From Panax quinquefolius (taxonomy: Eukaryota; Streptophyta; Magnoliopsida; Apiales; Araliaceae): 64,000 nucleotides of DNA. The notes under the pieces were generated by a model. The model made no database searches. It saw nothing but the letters and a program-made list of their open reading frames with translations, and had not been told where the DNA came from. The stretch lies in NCBI GenBank assembly GCA_020205615.1, contig CM035151.1, forward strand, positions 44,512,977 to 44,576,976, in the 5' to 3' direction. The translations under genes were made by a program, and so were the position numbers. This document shows, piece after piece, positions 1-11,690 of the stretch (position 1 is the stretch's first letter; each line of letters starts with the position of its first letter).

Positions 1-665
1 TGACACCTTTAATCACTAATCGTTTAATGCGATTATCGACGAGGAACAAATTAGAGATATCCACGTAGTGAATGAAGAACTAATTGTTGCACCCGAAGCT
101 AGTTGCGAGTAGCAGTGAAAGTGAGGAAGAAGAGGAAGAAGAGGAACACGAGGAGAATTGGTTAAAAGAAATTTATGATCAAAACTTAGAATTACAAAAT
201 CGTGTTCGTGAGCTAGAAGAACGAGGTTGAAGAACGGCAAGCGATTAGTGGAACAAAGGGATACAATAATTCAAAATTGGGTTACCCGATATATGATGCT
301 CGAACAAAATCACGCTTTGGCGGGGTGTAAGATATTAAAGTTGGAATCGAGAATTTAAAAATCAAGGATCAAATTTGAAAGAAGAAACAATGAGCGAAGG
401 AGAATAGACGATGCATGGGTAAAAGCCGCACAACGTTGATAGTGTAGAAAAAGGCGTCCGATCCAATAAAGCCAAAATAGATGAAATGGACTTTGCTTTT
501 TGGACAAGACAATTGGGAGAACCCAACATCGAATTGAATTTCCACATGCATAGCGGTCAACCCGAATTTGATATGGATCGGAGAATAATGATTCAAATCA
601 TGGATCGAGAATGTGAAGAAGCACTTAAGGGTGGAATGTACCCTATAGTAAAGTCAAACTCGATA
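1..665 (+). other. Unassigned segment with acidic, coiled-coil-like coding remnant
   Basis: No intact gene. On the + strand, roughly 95-235 reads as a Ser/Glu-rich stretch followed by a heptad-like segment rich in Leu, Glu and Arg. A 61-codon open frame lies at 486-671. Frames are broken by stops and shifts. Just downstream (from about 700) the sequence becomes the protease part of the Gy-B retroelement. The Gy-B copy at 37898-47424 has a gag zinc knuckle at the equivalent place, which this segment lacks. It may be a different gag version, a captured fragment or an older insertion. I do not recognise the protein. Confidence 0.35.
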
Positions 666-689
666 ATTTAAGCGAGGCGTTTATTAGAA

Positions 690-965
690 ACCCGAAAAGA
701 AGTTATTACGGGTAAGTTAATTATAAATTAATGCTGAAGTCTATACTTTATTCAATACAAGTTCTACCCACTCTTTTATTTCACCTAGTTGTGTTCAACG
801 TTTAAATTTGATTCCAAGAAGTTAAACTTTGACTTATTGGTTGAAACTTCGTTAGTAGGAACCTTCGTTACCTCCAACATTTTTATTAATCTTGTTGTTT
901 CAAATAAACACTTTCACGTTACTGTCGATATTATCTTTTGAAAATACTTGCCTTTGAGGTAATTT
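690..965 (+). pseudogene. Degenerate retropepsin-like protease (Gy-B copy 1)
   Basis: The broken reading frame contains GKLIIN, then FNTSSTHSFIS, then a FDLLVETSL-like stretch. These align by eye with the protease of Gy-B copy 2 (42929-43346) and of Gy-A (16992-18119). Retropepsins of gypsy elements cleave the Gag-Pol polyprotein at a D-T/S-G catalytic motif. Here the motif reads N-T-S-S, so the catalytic Asp and the Gly are both lost. Frameshifts and stops follow. It is certainly non-functional. Confidence 0.7.
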
Positions 966-969
966 TCAA

Positions 970-2710
970 AATGATTGATTAACTACTCATTATTCTTTTA
1001 AATAAGGTTGTTAGCTTTTATATTTATACCAACTGTTTATCTGAATTCAAAGTAACCAAACCCTAAAGTTAATCATCATTTTATATCGAAGCCATAAGTA
1101 AAGAGCCCCGAACCTTTCATTGTTGACTTTCTTGTGTGGAATGCAAAAGCCGGACTTTACAGAGGCGACATCGTGAATGAAGATGGCAAGGTTATAGGTA
1201 TCATTGTGAGGTACTATCTAGGTTAAGGGATAGAAGTCACAGTTGGTATCGATGTGACGTACTATCCAAGTCTTGGATAAGAGTCACGATGATGAATGAT
1301 ATTTCTATTATTAATAAATTTCTGGCGTATTCTTGAAGACTTCTTAGCCTACTTAGGCGTGAAATCGAATTTTGTATTGACCCCGATCTAAAAACCCATT
1401 TCTTAAACCCTCAAATATTTCTTCAACTAAAATGAAGCAGTTTACGTGGTTTATGATGAAAGTCATAATAAAAGCATTGGAATAATGAAAATCATGGGTA
1501 TTAAATGGTATTAGTAAGTTTTATGATGAGTTATGTTGGTTAGTATGTAAAAACATGAAAGTTTCTTAGAAATCACAAAGAGTTGAAAATCGATTTTGGT
1601 GAAAAATGTAACATGAAATTCAATTGACCATATCTCTTATTATATTTTGAATTTTTGAATGTGGTCAAGTCCTAGAGTTAGATCTACGAGTTACCTAACT
1701 AATCCAAGTGGAATTACTGGAAAAGGTGTTGTAGATTTTTGTGGGGACTGATTTTAGCAAAGGAGGCCAAAGCTGTAAATTTCGAAAATGCTACTTGCTT
1801 GAAACTTTAAGGGACTGTTTCGGCCACTTAAATTATGAGAAAAATTCTGGCCTTTAGGGACATGAAGGTATATGGTATAAAATATCTCCTGTCCAAAAAT
1901 GAGCTCATTACGACTTAAAATGAGCAAGTTATGACTCTTTTAATATTTAGGTTTTTCCGAAGCGAAAATGCTATAACCTAGAGTTCTATAACTCAGATGA
2001 CCATGAAATTTAAACTAGAAGCTCACGTTAACATGTGTAAGATCCTGCCAAGATTTGGGAATTTTGGAGTTAAACTTGAGGTAGCTAATTTCTTAAGGAA
2101 TTAATTAGAATATGATTTTTGAAAAATAGTAAATGAATTTTAAAAATTCGAGAAAATATATTTTCATTATGGGACTATATTATGCTAAATCCCAGAAAAG
2201 AAATATTTTTGGGACTAATTTGGTATTTTTCATGAAAATAGTTTAATTCTGAACATATGAGTTAAATATGTTATGTGAAGTAACAAAGTTGAAAATAGGA
2301 TTTTATGGCTAGAGAATCCTATATAGAATATATGCATATTTTTGATGAGGATTTGATAATTGGTGATGATATTTTATGAGTATGGCATTTTGAATGATTA
2401 AATGCATTATATGGTAAAAGCGTAAACAATTGAGATAAATTGTTTATAAATTTAAGAAGTGATTAAAATATTATTATAATATTAATGTTATTAGATTATG
2501 AGATTATTAAGTGATTGATAACATGGGGATATTCTTGAATCTGGATAAATTATATTATAAATGTTTAATATTTATCCTTTATCTCATTTGATTGATTCTT
2601 TATATCATTATCCTCATGCTTATATTATGTTGAAAGTCATACGTAGCTGTGGTGCATAGATGGACTTGGTATGATTATGACGAGGATTGTTCGGTATAAT
2701 CATAACTTAG
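970..2710 (+). other. Non-coding internal region of Gy-B copy 1
   Basis: A short remnant of the segment before the RT (about 1310-1430) is followed by AT-rich DNA without usable frames. Nearly every stretch has a counterpart in inverted orientation at about 41450-42900 in Gy-B copy 2. An example is the block around 1800-1900, which matches about 42110-42230. No promoter or RNA gene was recognised. Confidence 0.6.
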
Positions 2711-2711
2711 T

Positions 2712-3240
2712 AATTGAAAACACAATTATCTTTGGTAGTAGTCATGGATAATTTGTGGTCGTGATACTAATGAATACACAATTATCTTTGGTAGTAGTGC
2801 ATGGATAATTTGTTGGTCGTGATATTAATGAATACACAATTATCTTTGGTAGTAGTGCATGGATAATTTGTGGTCGTGATACTAATGAATACACAATTAT
2901 CTTTGGTAGTAGTGCATGGATAATTTGTGGTCGTGATACTAATGAATACACGATTATCTTTGGTAGTAGTGCATGGATAATTCGTGGTCGTGATATTAAT
3001 GAATACACAATTATCTTTGGTAGTAGTGCATGGATAATTTGTGGTCGTGATACTAATGAATACACGATTATCTTTGGTAGTAGTGCATGGATAATTTGTG
3101 GTCGTGATACTAATGAATACACGATTATCTTTGGTAGTAGTGCATGGATAATTTGTGGTCGGTAATATCTTAATGAATACACGATTATCTTTGGTAGTAG
3201 TGCATGGATAATTAATTGGTCATGATACTAATGAATATCC
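2712..3240 (+). repeat. 57-bp minisatellite in the Gy-B internal region
   Basis: About nine head-to-tail units begin at 2712 (degenerate), 2769, 2827, 2884, 2941, 2998, 3055, 3112 and 3172. Most are exactly 57 bp apart. Each contains ATCTTTGGTAGTAGTGCATG and TGGTCGTGATACTAATG. Because 57 is divisible by three, the reverse strand stays open through most of the array as a 19-residue peptide repeat. I regard that frame as a by-product of the unit length. The same unit is present about four times, inverted, at 41068-41320. Confidence 0.9.
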
Positions 3241-3699
3241 TTGGCTTTTGTAGTGCGGGGATGATTCGATGATATGGATTAATTATTGAAATGAGTCTCA
3301 ATGAAATATTAATTCATGGATGTGGTAAAAGTCATCTTTGGCCATAGTGCATTGATAGACTTGGTATGATTATGACCACGGATTATTCGGTATATATCAT
3401 GGCCAGTAATTGAAAACACGAATATCCTTAGCCAGATGAGTGCATGGATAATTCATGGTTGTGATACTTATTAAGTTTGAGTCTCGATATTATTGATTTT
3501 ACGATTATATATCTTTGGCTTATAGTGCAAAGATGAATTGTTAATAAATATCTTTGGCTGTGTAGCAAAGATGAATTGTTAATGAATATCTTTGGCGGAT
3601 TACTGAAGATGAATTTAATATTTTTAACAATAAAGGTATTCAAGGTATCCTCACCTCTTTATCATACCAGTCGTACCCTAATTTTAGGGCGAAAAATCC
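3241..3699 (+). repeat. Degenerate relatives of the 57-bp unit before the PPT
   Basis: Older, diverged copies of the module (ATCTTTGGC followed by GTGCA or GCAAAGATGAAT) occur at about 3330-3620. They are mixed with a hairpin module near 3365-3410. The segment ends in the polypurine tract. No gene is seen. Confidence 0.6.
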
Positions 3700-3715
3700 A
3701 TAAGGAGGAGAGAGA
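3700..3715 (+). promoter_or_regulatory. Polypurine tract (PPT) of Gy-B copy 1
   Basis: The purine-only run AAGGAGGAGAGAGA lies directly before the TG that opens the LTR at 3717. This is the position at which plus-strand DNA synthesis of an LTR retroelement is primed. The inverted equivalent in copy 2 begins at 40646. Confidence 0.8.
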
Positions 3716-4431
3716 TTGTGAGACCCAGATTTTATCAATAAAGATTTAAATTTTGTCAAATAATTTTTTATATTATGGTGTGAATTTAAGATAATATTAT
3801 AGTTGTGGGTAGTATTTATAAATTTTGTAAAGTATGCAAGTGGTTATATTATATTCGATTGGTGGGGAATATTAGGTTTAGCGGGGAATATTAAATAACT
3901 ACCAATCATTGGTGGACCCATAGCGAAATTATTATCCGGATTGAGAAAACGACAAAAATATTTTATTAAAATAACGGCGGAAGTTTTACCGTTGATCTTT
4001 GTTGAACTACTCGGTAGTAAAAAGTACGATGTCGTGTGGTTGCATAGTAGCTGCGGTATTGATTATTGATGCCTATGTGAGAAGTCACTCGGTTTGATTC
4101 CATTATTGTCGATTAATAATATGAATTATTATAGCGATAATGACGTTTTATTTTATTCGTATTATTAACGTAATAAAATTGAAACATCTTTTATATAAAA
4201 TAGAATACTTTATTAAAGTTATTCTATAAATAGAATATATTATATTTTATTATGCATAGTGTTGCATAGTATTTTGCATAGTATTGCATAGTGTTTGCAT
4301 AGTAAAATGTTTTTATATAAATAGAATATATTATATTTTATTTAAAAGATTTTTCTTTAAATATGGACCGTCAGATTAAAGTAAATCAATCTGGACCGTT
4401 CATGGATTAGTTACTATGCATTCCATTTTCC

Positions 4432-4440
4432 TATAAATAG
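4432..4440 (+). promoter_or_regulatory. TATA box of the Gy-B LTR
   Basis: TATAAATAG occurs in the same context (TTTTCCTATAAATAG) in the solo LTR at 31368 and in Gy-A at 20478-20486. It is the expected Pol II core promoter of the LTR, with transcription probably starting some 30 bases downstream. Confidence 0.7.
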
Positions 4441-4607
4441 AAGTTCATTCCTTCATTATTTTCTTACGAATTCATTGAAACTCTAGAGAGAGAAATTATA
4501 GAGAGAAGCTATAGAGAAAATTATAGAAAGAAGAAGAGTATTCTCGCTTTCTTCACTACTTCTATATTCGGTTCTTTTTTACGGTGAGGGTGTTATTCTT
4601 TCTTCTT

Positions 4608-5060
4608 GAAGAGAACTTACATTATTCCATTCATTATTATTACATTGGAATAACTTTTGTAAAAGTGGCATACCTATACATAACTTTTGTATACGCGGCA
4701 TACCCTATACTTGGTGAAATCCTTATGTTATTCCATTGCTTATTATTACATTGGAATAACTTTGTATCTGTGATTTACCTATACTTGGTGACATTCTTCT
4801 ATTATTCATTTGGAACATCACATACATGTGTTTTACACCCACCTAGTTCCGCTTTTATTATTCTGTTGGAACATCCTGTCATGTGTTTTACAGGACTGGT
4901 TCCGCTCTTTATCATTCTGTTGGAATATCCTATCCGTGTGTTTTTACACCGGATCTGGTTCCATCTTTATTATTACATTGGAACATCCATTGGTGTGAAT
5001 TTCACGACACCGGTTCCGTTATTATTATTACATTTGGAATAACTTTTGCCTCTACATCTG
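4608..5060 (+). repeat. Degenerate ~60-bp tandem repeat in the Gy-B LTR
   Basis: Units recur with the core TATTA(C)ATTGGAATA or TTCTGTTGGAA(T/C)ATCC followed by a GTGTTTTAC-like stretch and GGTTCC. Inverted counterparts are at about 38960-39440 and 45760-46190. They create overlapping frames on both strands that have no gene character. Confidence 0.75.
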
Positions 5061-6102
5061 CAATTACATGCATGGTGATTTCTTTTGTTATTCCATTCTT
5101 TATTATACCCAAGTTGGTTAAAACTTTGACTTCTATACTCCATGAAATTAGTAGAATATCCTTGATATTTGCGTTTCATCCATATCTTTTCACGGAAATA
5201 TTCTTACGATCATTCTTGAATTTTACACTATGAAACAATATTATGTTGACAATTTGGGCGTTAATAATTCATGGATTAAATAATTCTTGAACTTGTTTTA
5301 TTGAATTATTATGTCATTGTCATCATCCTCATGTTATATTATGTTATCTTTGGCTTACGTGCATAGATGAACTTAGTATGATTATGACCGAGGGATCATT
5401 CGGTATAATCATGACTTGATATAAATGATGTGACAAAAGTCCTCGATGGCTTTGTAATGCGATGATGGATAGTTTTTGGTATGATTATGACCGGGGGGTG
5501 ATTCGGTATAGTCGTGACCATTGATAACTTGATGAAAATCCTTGACCGTGGTGCGTGGATGATTAGATGTGGTGGTTTATTTATTAAAATTTGAGTCTCG
5601 TGATAAAATTGATGAAAACCTTTTAAAACCTAAAAGATAGTAGACTTTATTCTCTACTTGACTCTTTTAATGGATTGCTTATTTCATTGCAGTTAAACTT
5701 GTTGTCTATTGTATTTTATCGGTTTAACATTTGTTGAAGGCTAATGATAATTTATTACGCATTATCTTAGTCATAATATTTCTTCTTGGGCTAGTTGAGC
5801 TCACCCTTTCTTTCACCGTTCTCTTGAAATGAGAACATAGTGGAGACGAGTCGGGGAGCAAGTAATGGTCGAGAGGATAGCATTAGTAGTCCTCACTATT
5901 ACGTGAAATAGTGTGATAATAGTTGTAATGAGGACTCCTTTTGAGTTTGTATAATATCTAGTAGATAATATTTGTATTCAAACTCACGATTTATGTCGTA
6001 TTGTACCACGGCAGTTATATTAGTAAGTTGTATTTGAATTTATGTACTATGTAAGTGGCGACCCAAGATGGGTGACGTATACCTAATTTTGGGGGCGTCA
6101 CA

Positions 6103-6531
6103 ACATATGTGAAAAACGTTATGAACATGAGACATGCTTGGAGGTAACGCGAGTCTATAGGCCACATTTCCTACTCGATCAAGAATATGAAATGGACCAA
6201 TAAATCGTGGATTGAGCTTTCCTCTCTTCCAAAATCTTGTAACTCCCTTCCATGGATCAATACGTAACAATACATGATCCCCAATGTCAAATTCCACGTC
6301 CTTTCGATGAAGATCCGCATAACTCTTTTGTCGATCTTGTGCCGTTTGTATACGTTGTCGAATCATTTGGATCTTTTCCATAGTCATACGTACCAACTCT
6401 GGTCCCAACAATGTTGTTTCACCCACATCATCCCAACATATTGGAGAGTGACACTTTCGTCCATATAATGCTTCGAATGGAGCCAGACCTATACTTGCCT
6501 GATAACTGTTGTTGTAGGAGAATTCCACCAA
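6103..6531 (-). pseudogene. Integrase C-terminal part, Gy-A
   Basis: The reading frame starts with VEFSYNNSYQASIG, then APFEALYGRKCHSP, followed by the chromatin-side C-terminal region including DHVLLR, GKLNPRFIGPF and MSHVHNVFH. These motifs are typical of plant gypsy integrases, which insert the cDNA into the host chromosome. Upstream it is cut after L-V-E-F by the copia LTR. Downstream the frame runs past VFHIC into the Gy-B LTR, where homology stops. The catalytic core that should precede VEF is absent from both sides of the copia element. Confidence 0.9.
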
Positions 6532-8390
6532 TCATGTTTGATGTTTGATGATAAAGCATATACTTTGTAAACAATCTTATTCATTTATTAATAAAAAGTA
6601 TTAATTTATTAAAGGCTTTTAATTATCTACATGATCTTTGTTTTATAATATGTGATAAACCCATAGTTTTAAGCAATGCTTTTAGAATAATGATGATGAT
6701 CATTCTAATGAGATCTAAATTCTTAGAAAGCTTAAAACTAAAATAGTTCCCAATCATTGGATTACTAAATTGGGGATTAGTGAATCCGGGATAGATTGGT
6801 ACATACGTTGCTTGCTCATTGGATGAGAATGATTGATCTCATGATCATTTGTGTGGAACACTAAAGCAAGTATGTAGGTGCTTATTAGAGAATAAGTTCA
6901 CTTTGAGCGTGGCTCGCTAAGAAATACCTAATGGAGTTTTATTTGCTGTCGATAGGATTTCTGTAGTGATAGTAGTCTGAAGTAATCCTTGGACTTGAGA
7001 TCATCATAGTATCTTGTGTATCATGAGTTATACTTTGACTTATTCCTTAAGACCCTTAGGGTATATCAAAGGGTATGCTTGGGTATAATAAGTTGTACAT
7101 GGAGATAATGTATGATCGATAAAGAATCTACCACTTCTAATAAAAGAAGAAAATGTCCTATGTGATTCGATAAATGACAACCCAATGAGTCCTTGGCGCG
7201 AGAATGAAATTAGAAAGAAGTTTCTAATTTGCATTATTTGGAGTTGTGCATTTAAGGATCAAAATACATATAATTAAATAAAATAAGACTTGTGATAATT
7301 TCATGTCTTATATTTAATTGGGACATTGTATGGTGGAAGGATTGAATTGTCTGCAGTAACTATTTACTCAAAGGTTCTTTAATGATTAATGTTGAAATCT
7401 ATATTATCCGGAAAGTCGTTGATCATTTGAGAGGCTTATCCTATTGTAGAATAAATATTATTTATTTAAATAAATTAATTATTTAATTTATTTATTTAAA
7501 TAAGATTAGAATTGTTCTAATTGATTTATTCACAACCTGTTTAATATGGAGAACCTAAAGGGTCACACCATAAAAGGAAGAATAATTATTTAAGAAGTTA
7601 ATGGCATAATCGTAATAATATGTTATGTATATTTAATTTAATCTATGGTGATAAAATAAATTAAATAGCTTAATATTTATTATTTAATATTTTAGAAATA
7701 TTAAATATAAATTAATAAGAGGAGTCTTATTAATATTATTACAATTATTATTATTTTAATTTCTAAAAGAGTTTAGGAATTAATTTAATATAAGTACTCT
7801 CATTTATTCCTAATTGGATTAGGAAGGAAAATTAGTTAAAGGAGTTTTAATTAATTATCCCTAATAAGATTAGGGAGCTTAATTAATTAAAAGAATTTAA
7901 TTAATTAAATAAATCCCAATTCCTTAATTGTTAAGGCGGGTTGCCCACATCTATTAATAAGAGGAGTCTTATTATGGGTTATGGGTTGTTGACTTTTTCA
8001 ACATACGAGATAATTCCAATTGTTGGGAGAGTACACCTTTTTCTATAGAGATAGAAAATTAAGGTTTGAGCCAAATACCCATCTTCTTGAATTTTCTTCT
8101 TCCTTGGTGGATCACCTCTAGAGGCCAAACATTTGGGTGGCTAACGTTGATCGAAGGAAGGAACCAAACCCGGTGGATTCAAGTTGAGCGAAAAGGATTG
8201 AGGTGGTGAACTTGTACGAGGAAGCTCGATCTTCAAGGTATGATTTTATTCTTTATCTTTTCGTTTAATTAATAATTGTGCATAAAGGGTGATCCGGGTA
8301 TATGGTTTGTAAATTTTTAAACTCTGATTTTTACACGCTTCCGCATTATTTTGCAATTTGATTGCGTTCATGAATATTACAAACCTAATA
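6532..8390 (+). repeat. 5' LTR of the copia element
   Basis: From about 6544 the sequence is nearly identical to 13868-15451. It ends ATTACAAACCTAATA just before the PBS. The copy contains about 265 bp (around 6823-7088) that are missing from the 3' LTR. Its first 30-odd bases are missing or replaced compared with the 3' LTR start at 13836. Confidence 0.88.
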
Positions 8391-8391
8391 G

Positions 8392-8404
8392 TGGCATCAG
8401 AGCC
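8392..8404 (+). promoter_or_regulatory. Primer binding site, copia element
   Basis: TGGCATCAGAGCC lies two bases inside the left LTR. It matches the usual plant TGGTATCAGAGC site for initiator methionine tRNA except for one T-to-C change. It would prime minus-strand cDNA. Confidence 0.8.
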
Positions 8405-8954
8405 AAACCTTTATGCAAATTATTAATTATTTTAATTTGATATGTATATTGATATGTGTTTAGAACAATTTAATTGGACATAATTTTATTGTATAAAATT
8501 AAAAATAAAAAAATAAAAAAAAAAACGAAAACAATTTTCAAAAAAAAAGCGTCATGTTGATTACATGGGTTTGGAAGGATTAGTCGTTTAGTTGCAAGAG
8601 TGGCTTTGCAAAGAGGCGATGTTGAGCTCGTTCTTTGTTAATGACCCTTCATTTCAACCGATATTCAAACTCTCCTTGGTTGATTTAATACACAATCTAA
8701 CAATTAAAAAAAAAAAAAGCAATGACTTATTTTTTTTAAAAGCGATACGGTTTTGAAAAGCTAAGCAGGCCACTTAATGTACTATATGATATATTAAAAG
8801 TAGCAAGTGGAATGCTTGATTATGCTTTAATATTATATATATATAAAAAACCATGAAGTCACGGAAATCGAGAAATTATAAATGAAGGCCACGGGTTTTT
8901 ATTTTTTTTTGAGTACCGTAAAATTTTATATATATAATATATATTATAATACGG

Positions 8955-8991
<37 letters not shown>

Positions 8992-10795
8992 CTTAATAAT
9001 TTTATTATTAAAATAAAATTTTATTTTAATATTAAAATAAAAAGTTTATTTTATATTAAAATATAAAGTTTATTTTAATTTTAAAATTAAATTTCATGCT
9101 AACTAATTAGAGTTGGAATTGGATTCCATGATAACTAATTGGAGTTGAAATTGGATTCTAAATAAAGGAGTTTATTTAGATATGAAATAAGATTTCGTAT
9201 TATTCAAAATAAAAGAGTTTATTTGTGAATAGGAAAGAGAATCCTAATTTCCTTAAATAAAAGAGTTTATTTAAATATGGAATAAGATTTCATATTATTC
9301 AAAATAAAGGAGTTTATTTGTGAATAGGAAAGATAATCCGTGTTTCCTTTAATATTTTTATATATGGAATTGGATTCCATAATTAATTAAAATAAAAGAG
9401 TTTATTTTAATTAAAGATTTTTTTTTTACATGGAATTGGATTCCATAATTAATTAAAAAATAAAGGAGTTTATTTTGATTAAAATTTTGATTAAAATAAA
9501 ATAGTTTATTTTATTCAAAATTGGATAAATTAAAATAAAATAGTTTTATTTTGATTTAAATTTGGATTAAAATAAAGGAGTTTATTTTGATTCAAAAATA
9601 GATTTTATACTAACTAATTTTGCCCATTAAATGATATCAATATATATATTAAATGTTTATTATTCATAAGATGAATATTATTTATTGATGCATATGGTGA
9701 TATGTATGATAATAAATGGGATTGATTATGGACTATTGACCAATGCGATTGGATTTATTTTAGTTGGATGCATGAATGTATGGGTTTTATTAAATGGGGT
9801 CTTACCAGTACCTCGTCTTCTCTAATTTTTCTTAATGTAAATTCTATCTCCTCCTATGTACTTCCCTTGATTTCACGATCAAGGTTTCTATTTATTTTAA
9901 ATAGTTTTGTAATAGGAATAGTTAGAATTAATTTTTGAAAAATTGGAGATCAAGGAGCAAGAGGCGCTTGAAGACCCGTTTGTAATGGAACCCGGGTTTA
10001 AATGTAATAGTTATATTTAAATATTATTTCTTGCACCCCTAGGGTTTGACCTTTTGGTTCACTTGGTGGCTCTAGTGAACCAAACTAGAATAAAAGTCCA
10101 TAATCAATCAAGGGTAGAATATAGTATTCTATATGTGCATGCTTATACTATATATATTATATATTAATTAACATGCTTGGCGTGTTAATTAATATGACGT
10201 ATTTTTTATATATATATATAAATGCTTGCTAAACAAGATGAGACAAATTAATAACAAACCCCTCAATTTTTATATTAAGTCCTAAGCGTTCAAAGATATT
10301 TGGAATATCGAGCGTCGCCTTCTAAGATGATAAAATTAATAGAGTATTAAATATTTAATATGAGTTTGTTGTGTCACCACAAGGCAAGTATTAAGTATTT
10401 AAGATGTTAATTTATCACATTTGATGCTTATAAAGAAAATTGAACAATATTGTTTTGTTGTGTCACCACAAGGATGATATTTTCTTTTTGAATATATGGA
10501 GTGCTAGGTTGGACTTAACTTGGATAATTTTGATTCGGATGTGCCACCACTTGATCAAAAATAATCTAAGAGGCAAAATCTGAGGAGTTGCATAGTTGAT
10601 GTAATTGACAAAAGTTGTCTACCTATTTATTTATATATAGTTTGTTGTGTCACCACAAGGCTATATACATTTGAAATGGGATCCTTATTCTCACTAGCAA
10701 ATCTTTAATTAGATTTTGCCGAACTATATAAGTGAGGTAATATAGTTTGAAGAAAATAGTGGGAGATACCAATTTAAAACAAGACCTAATTTATT
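8405..10795 (+). other. Untranslated leader of the copia element
   Basis: No gene. The segment holds A-rich and (AT)n stretches (8961-8990) and a block of degenerate units around AAATAAAGGAGTTTATTT at about 9150-9600. It also holds repeated near-palindromes TTGTTGTGTCACCACAAGG at 10366, 10455 and 10642, with a decayed copy near 10537. This long leader separates the PBS from gag. Confidence 0.7.
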
Positions 10796-11690
10796 TTGGT
10801 AATTAATAATAGAATGTATGTTAAAATGTTGTTAATTACAAATTCATTTACTGAAATTTTACAATGTCTAAAATTACTATCATTGCGAAGCATATTAGAT
10901 GCTAAATTAACGGGCCAATTAAACGGATTGGTTAAGGAATTTGAGAATAGTTCTCATGGTGAAAAGCTATCTTATGTCCTTAATACTTTATCCTCAATGG
11001 TTTGCGATAATGCCTCTGAGGAAGACATTACTACTTTTAGAAAGTGGCAAGATGATGCACGATTGGCTCAATGCATCATGCTACCATCTATGAGTAACGA
11101 GCTTGACTTCGACGATGAAACTATGGATGCTTCTACTATATTCTGCACATCAAGTAGTTGATGGTGAGGAAAGTAGGGGTGATAGATATCGAGATATCTA
11201 AGGAGCTCTTCCGATCTAGAATGGCCAATGGCACTACAAATGATAAAAGTCCTTAACATTATCAATTTGATTGATCAATTAGGACAACTGGTTTTCTCAT
11301 GGATGGAGAGTTGAGCCAAGATTTGATCTTGCACTCACTCCGGACTCCTTTCACAATTGTTGTGAATTTTTTATATGAACAAGCTAGATATCGACCTCGT
11401 TTGATTTGCTTAACATATTGAAAAATGTTGAGAGTCACTTTCCAACCAAGAAAGATCAAGTCTTCTTGGTAGGGGCCAAAGGATCTTCCGAAAAGAAGAA
11501 CGATTCAAAGAAGGTAAATGAAAAGCATAAACAAAGGATAATAAGAACAAAAGCGATACGGATAGCAAAGGAGTTTGCTTCCATTGCAATAAGCCGAGGA
11601 CGGAAAGAAATCTGAGAAGCATCTTGCGAGAGGCTAACCAAAGAAGCTTAGTGAAGTTTCGGTTCAATGTCACAGTTTTTGTTCATGATT
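10796..11690 (+). pseudogene. Copia gag remnant
   Basis: A 121-codon frame at 10796-11161 contains SLRSILDA, KWQDDARLAQCIML and MSNELDFDD, matching the N-terminal nucleocapsid domain of copia gag. After a frame break come ELFRSRMANGT, LINLIDQLGQL-like and SQDLILHS segments. A frame at 11406-11615 reads MLNILKNVESHF, followed by a Lys-rich stretch before the expected zinc knuckle. Gag forms the virus-like particle. At least three frame breaks disable it. Confidence 0.8.

Larger units (their letters stand above)
666..6102 (+). mobile_element. Gypsy-type non-autonomous LTR retrotransposon Gy-B, copy 1 (3' part)
   Basis: This is the 3' half of an LTR retroelement on the + strand; its 5' half lies outside the window. 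In order it holds a protease remnant, a short RT-upstream remnant, about 1.2 kb of non-coding DNA, a 57-bp tandem array, a polypurine tract and an LTR. The whole run matches the reverse complement of the complete copy at 37898-47424, including the place where pol stops, near 1430. Family relationship to Ty3/gypsy follows from the protease. It abuts the truncated integrase of Gy-A at 6103, so it either inserted there or joined it by recombination. No target-site duplication can be checked. Confidence 0.75.
3717..6102 (+). repeat. 3' LTR of Gy-B copy 1
   Basis: The LTR begins TGTGAGACCCAG and ends GGGGGCGTCACA, giving TG...CA ends. It is about 2.4 kb and matches, inverted, the two LTRs of Gy-B copy 2 (37898-40645 and 44690-47424). 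A TATA box (TATAAATAG) is at 4432-4440 and a splice-donor-like site at about 4581-4590. Degenerate tandem units lie at about 4610-5060, and hairpin modules at about 5370-5410 and 5475-5520. Frames in this region come from the tandem units and are not genes. Confidence 0.85.

Noticed and set aside
2742..3182. 146-codon repeat-encoded open frame on the - strand
   Set aside because: It is the reverse translation of the 57-bp minisatellite, open because the unit is a multiple of three. No promoter or conserved start was seen.
2712..3240. CRISPR-like array
   Set aside because: The units are contiguous with no unique spacers, and the DNA is plant nuclear. It is a minisatellite.
4584..5233. Overlapping frames in the Gy-B LTR (also 38878-39489 and 45758-46217)
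   Set aside because: All fall in the ~60-bp LTR tandem repeat, are Ile/Leu/Phe-rich by composition, and occur in several frames and strands at once.
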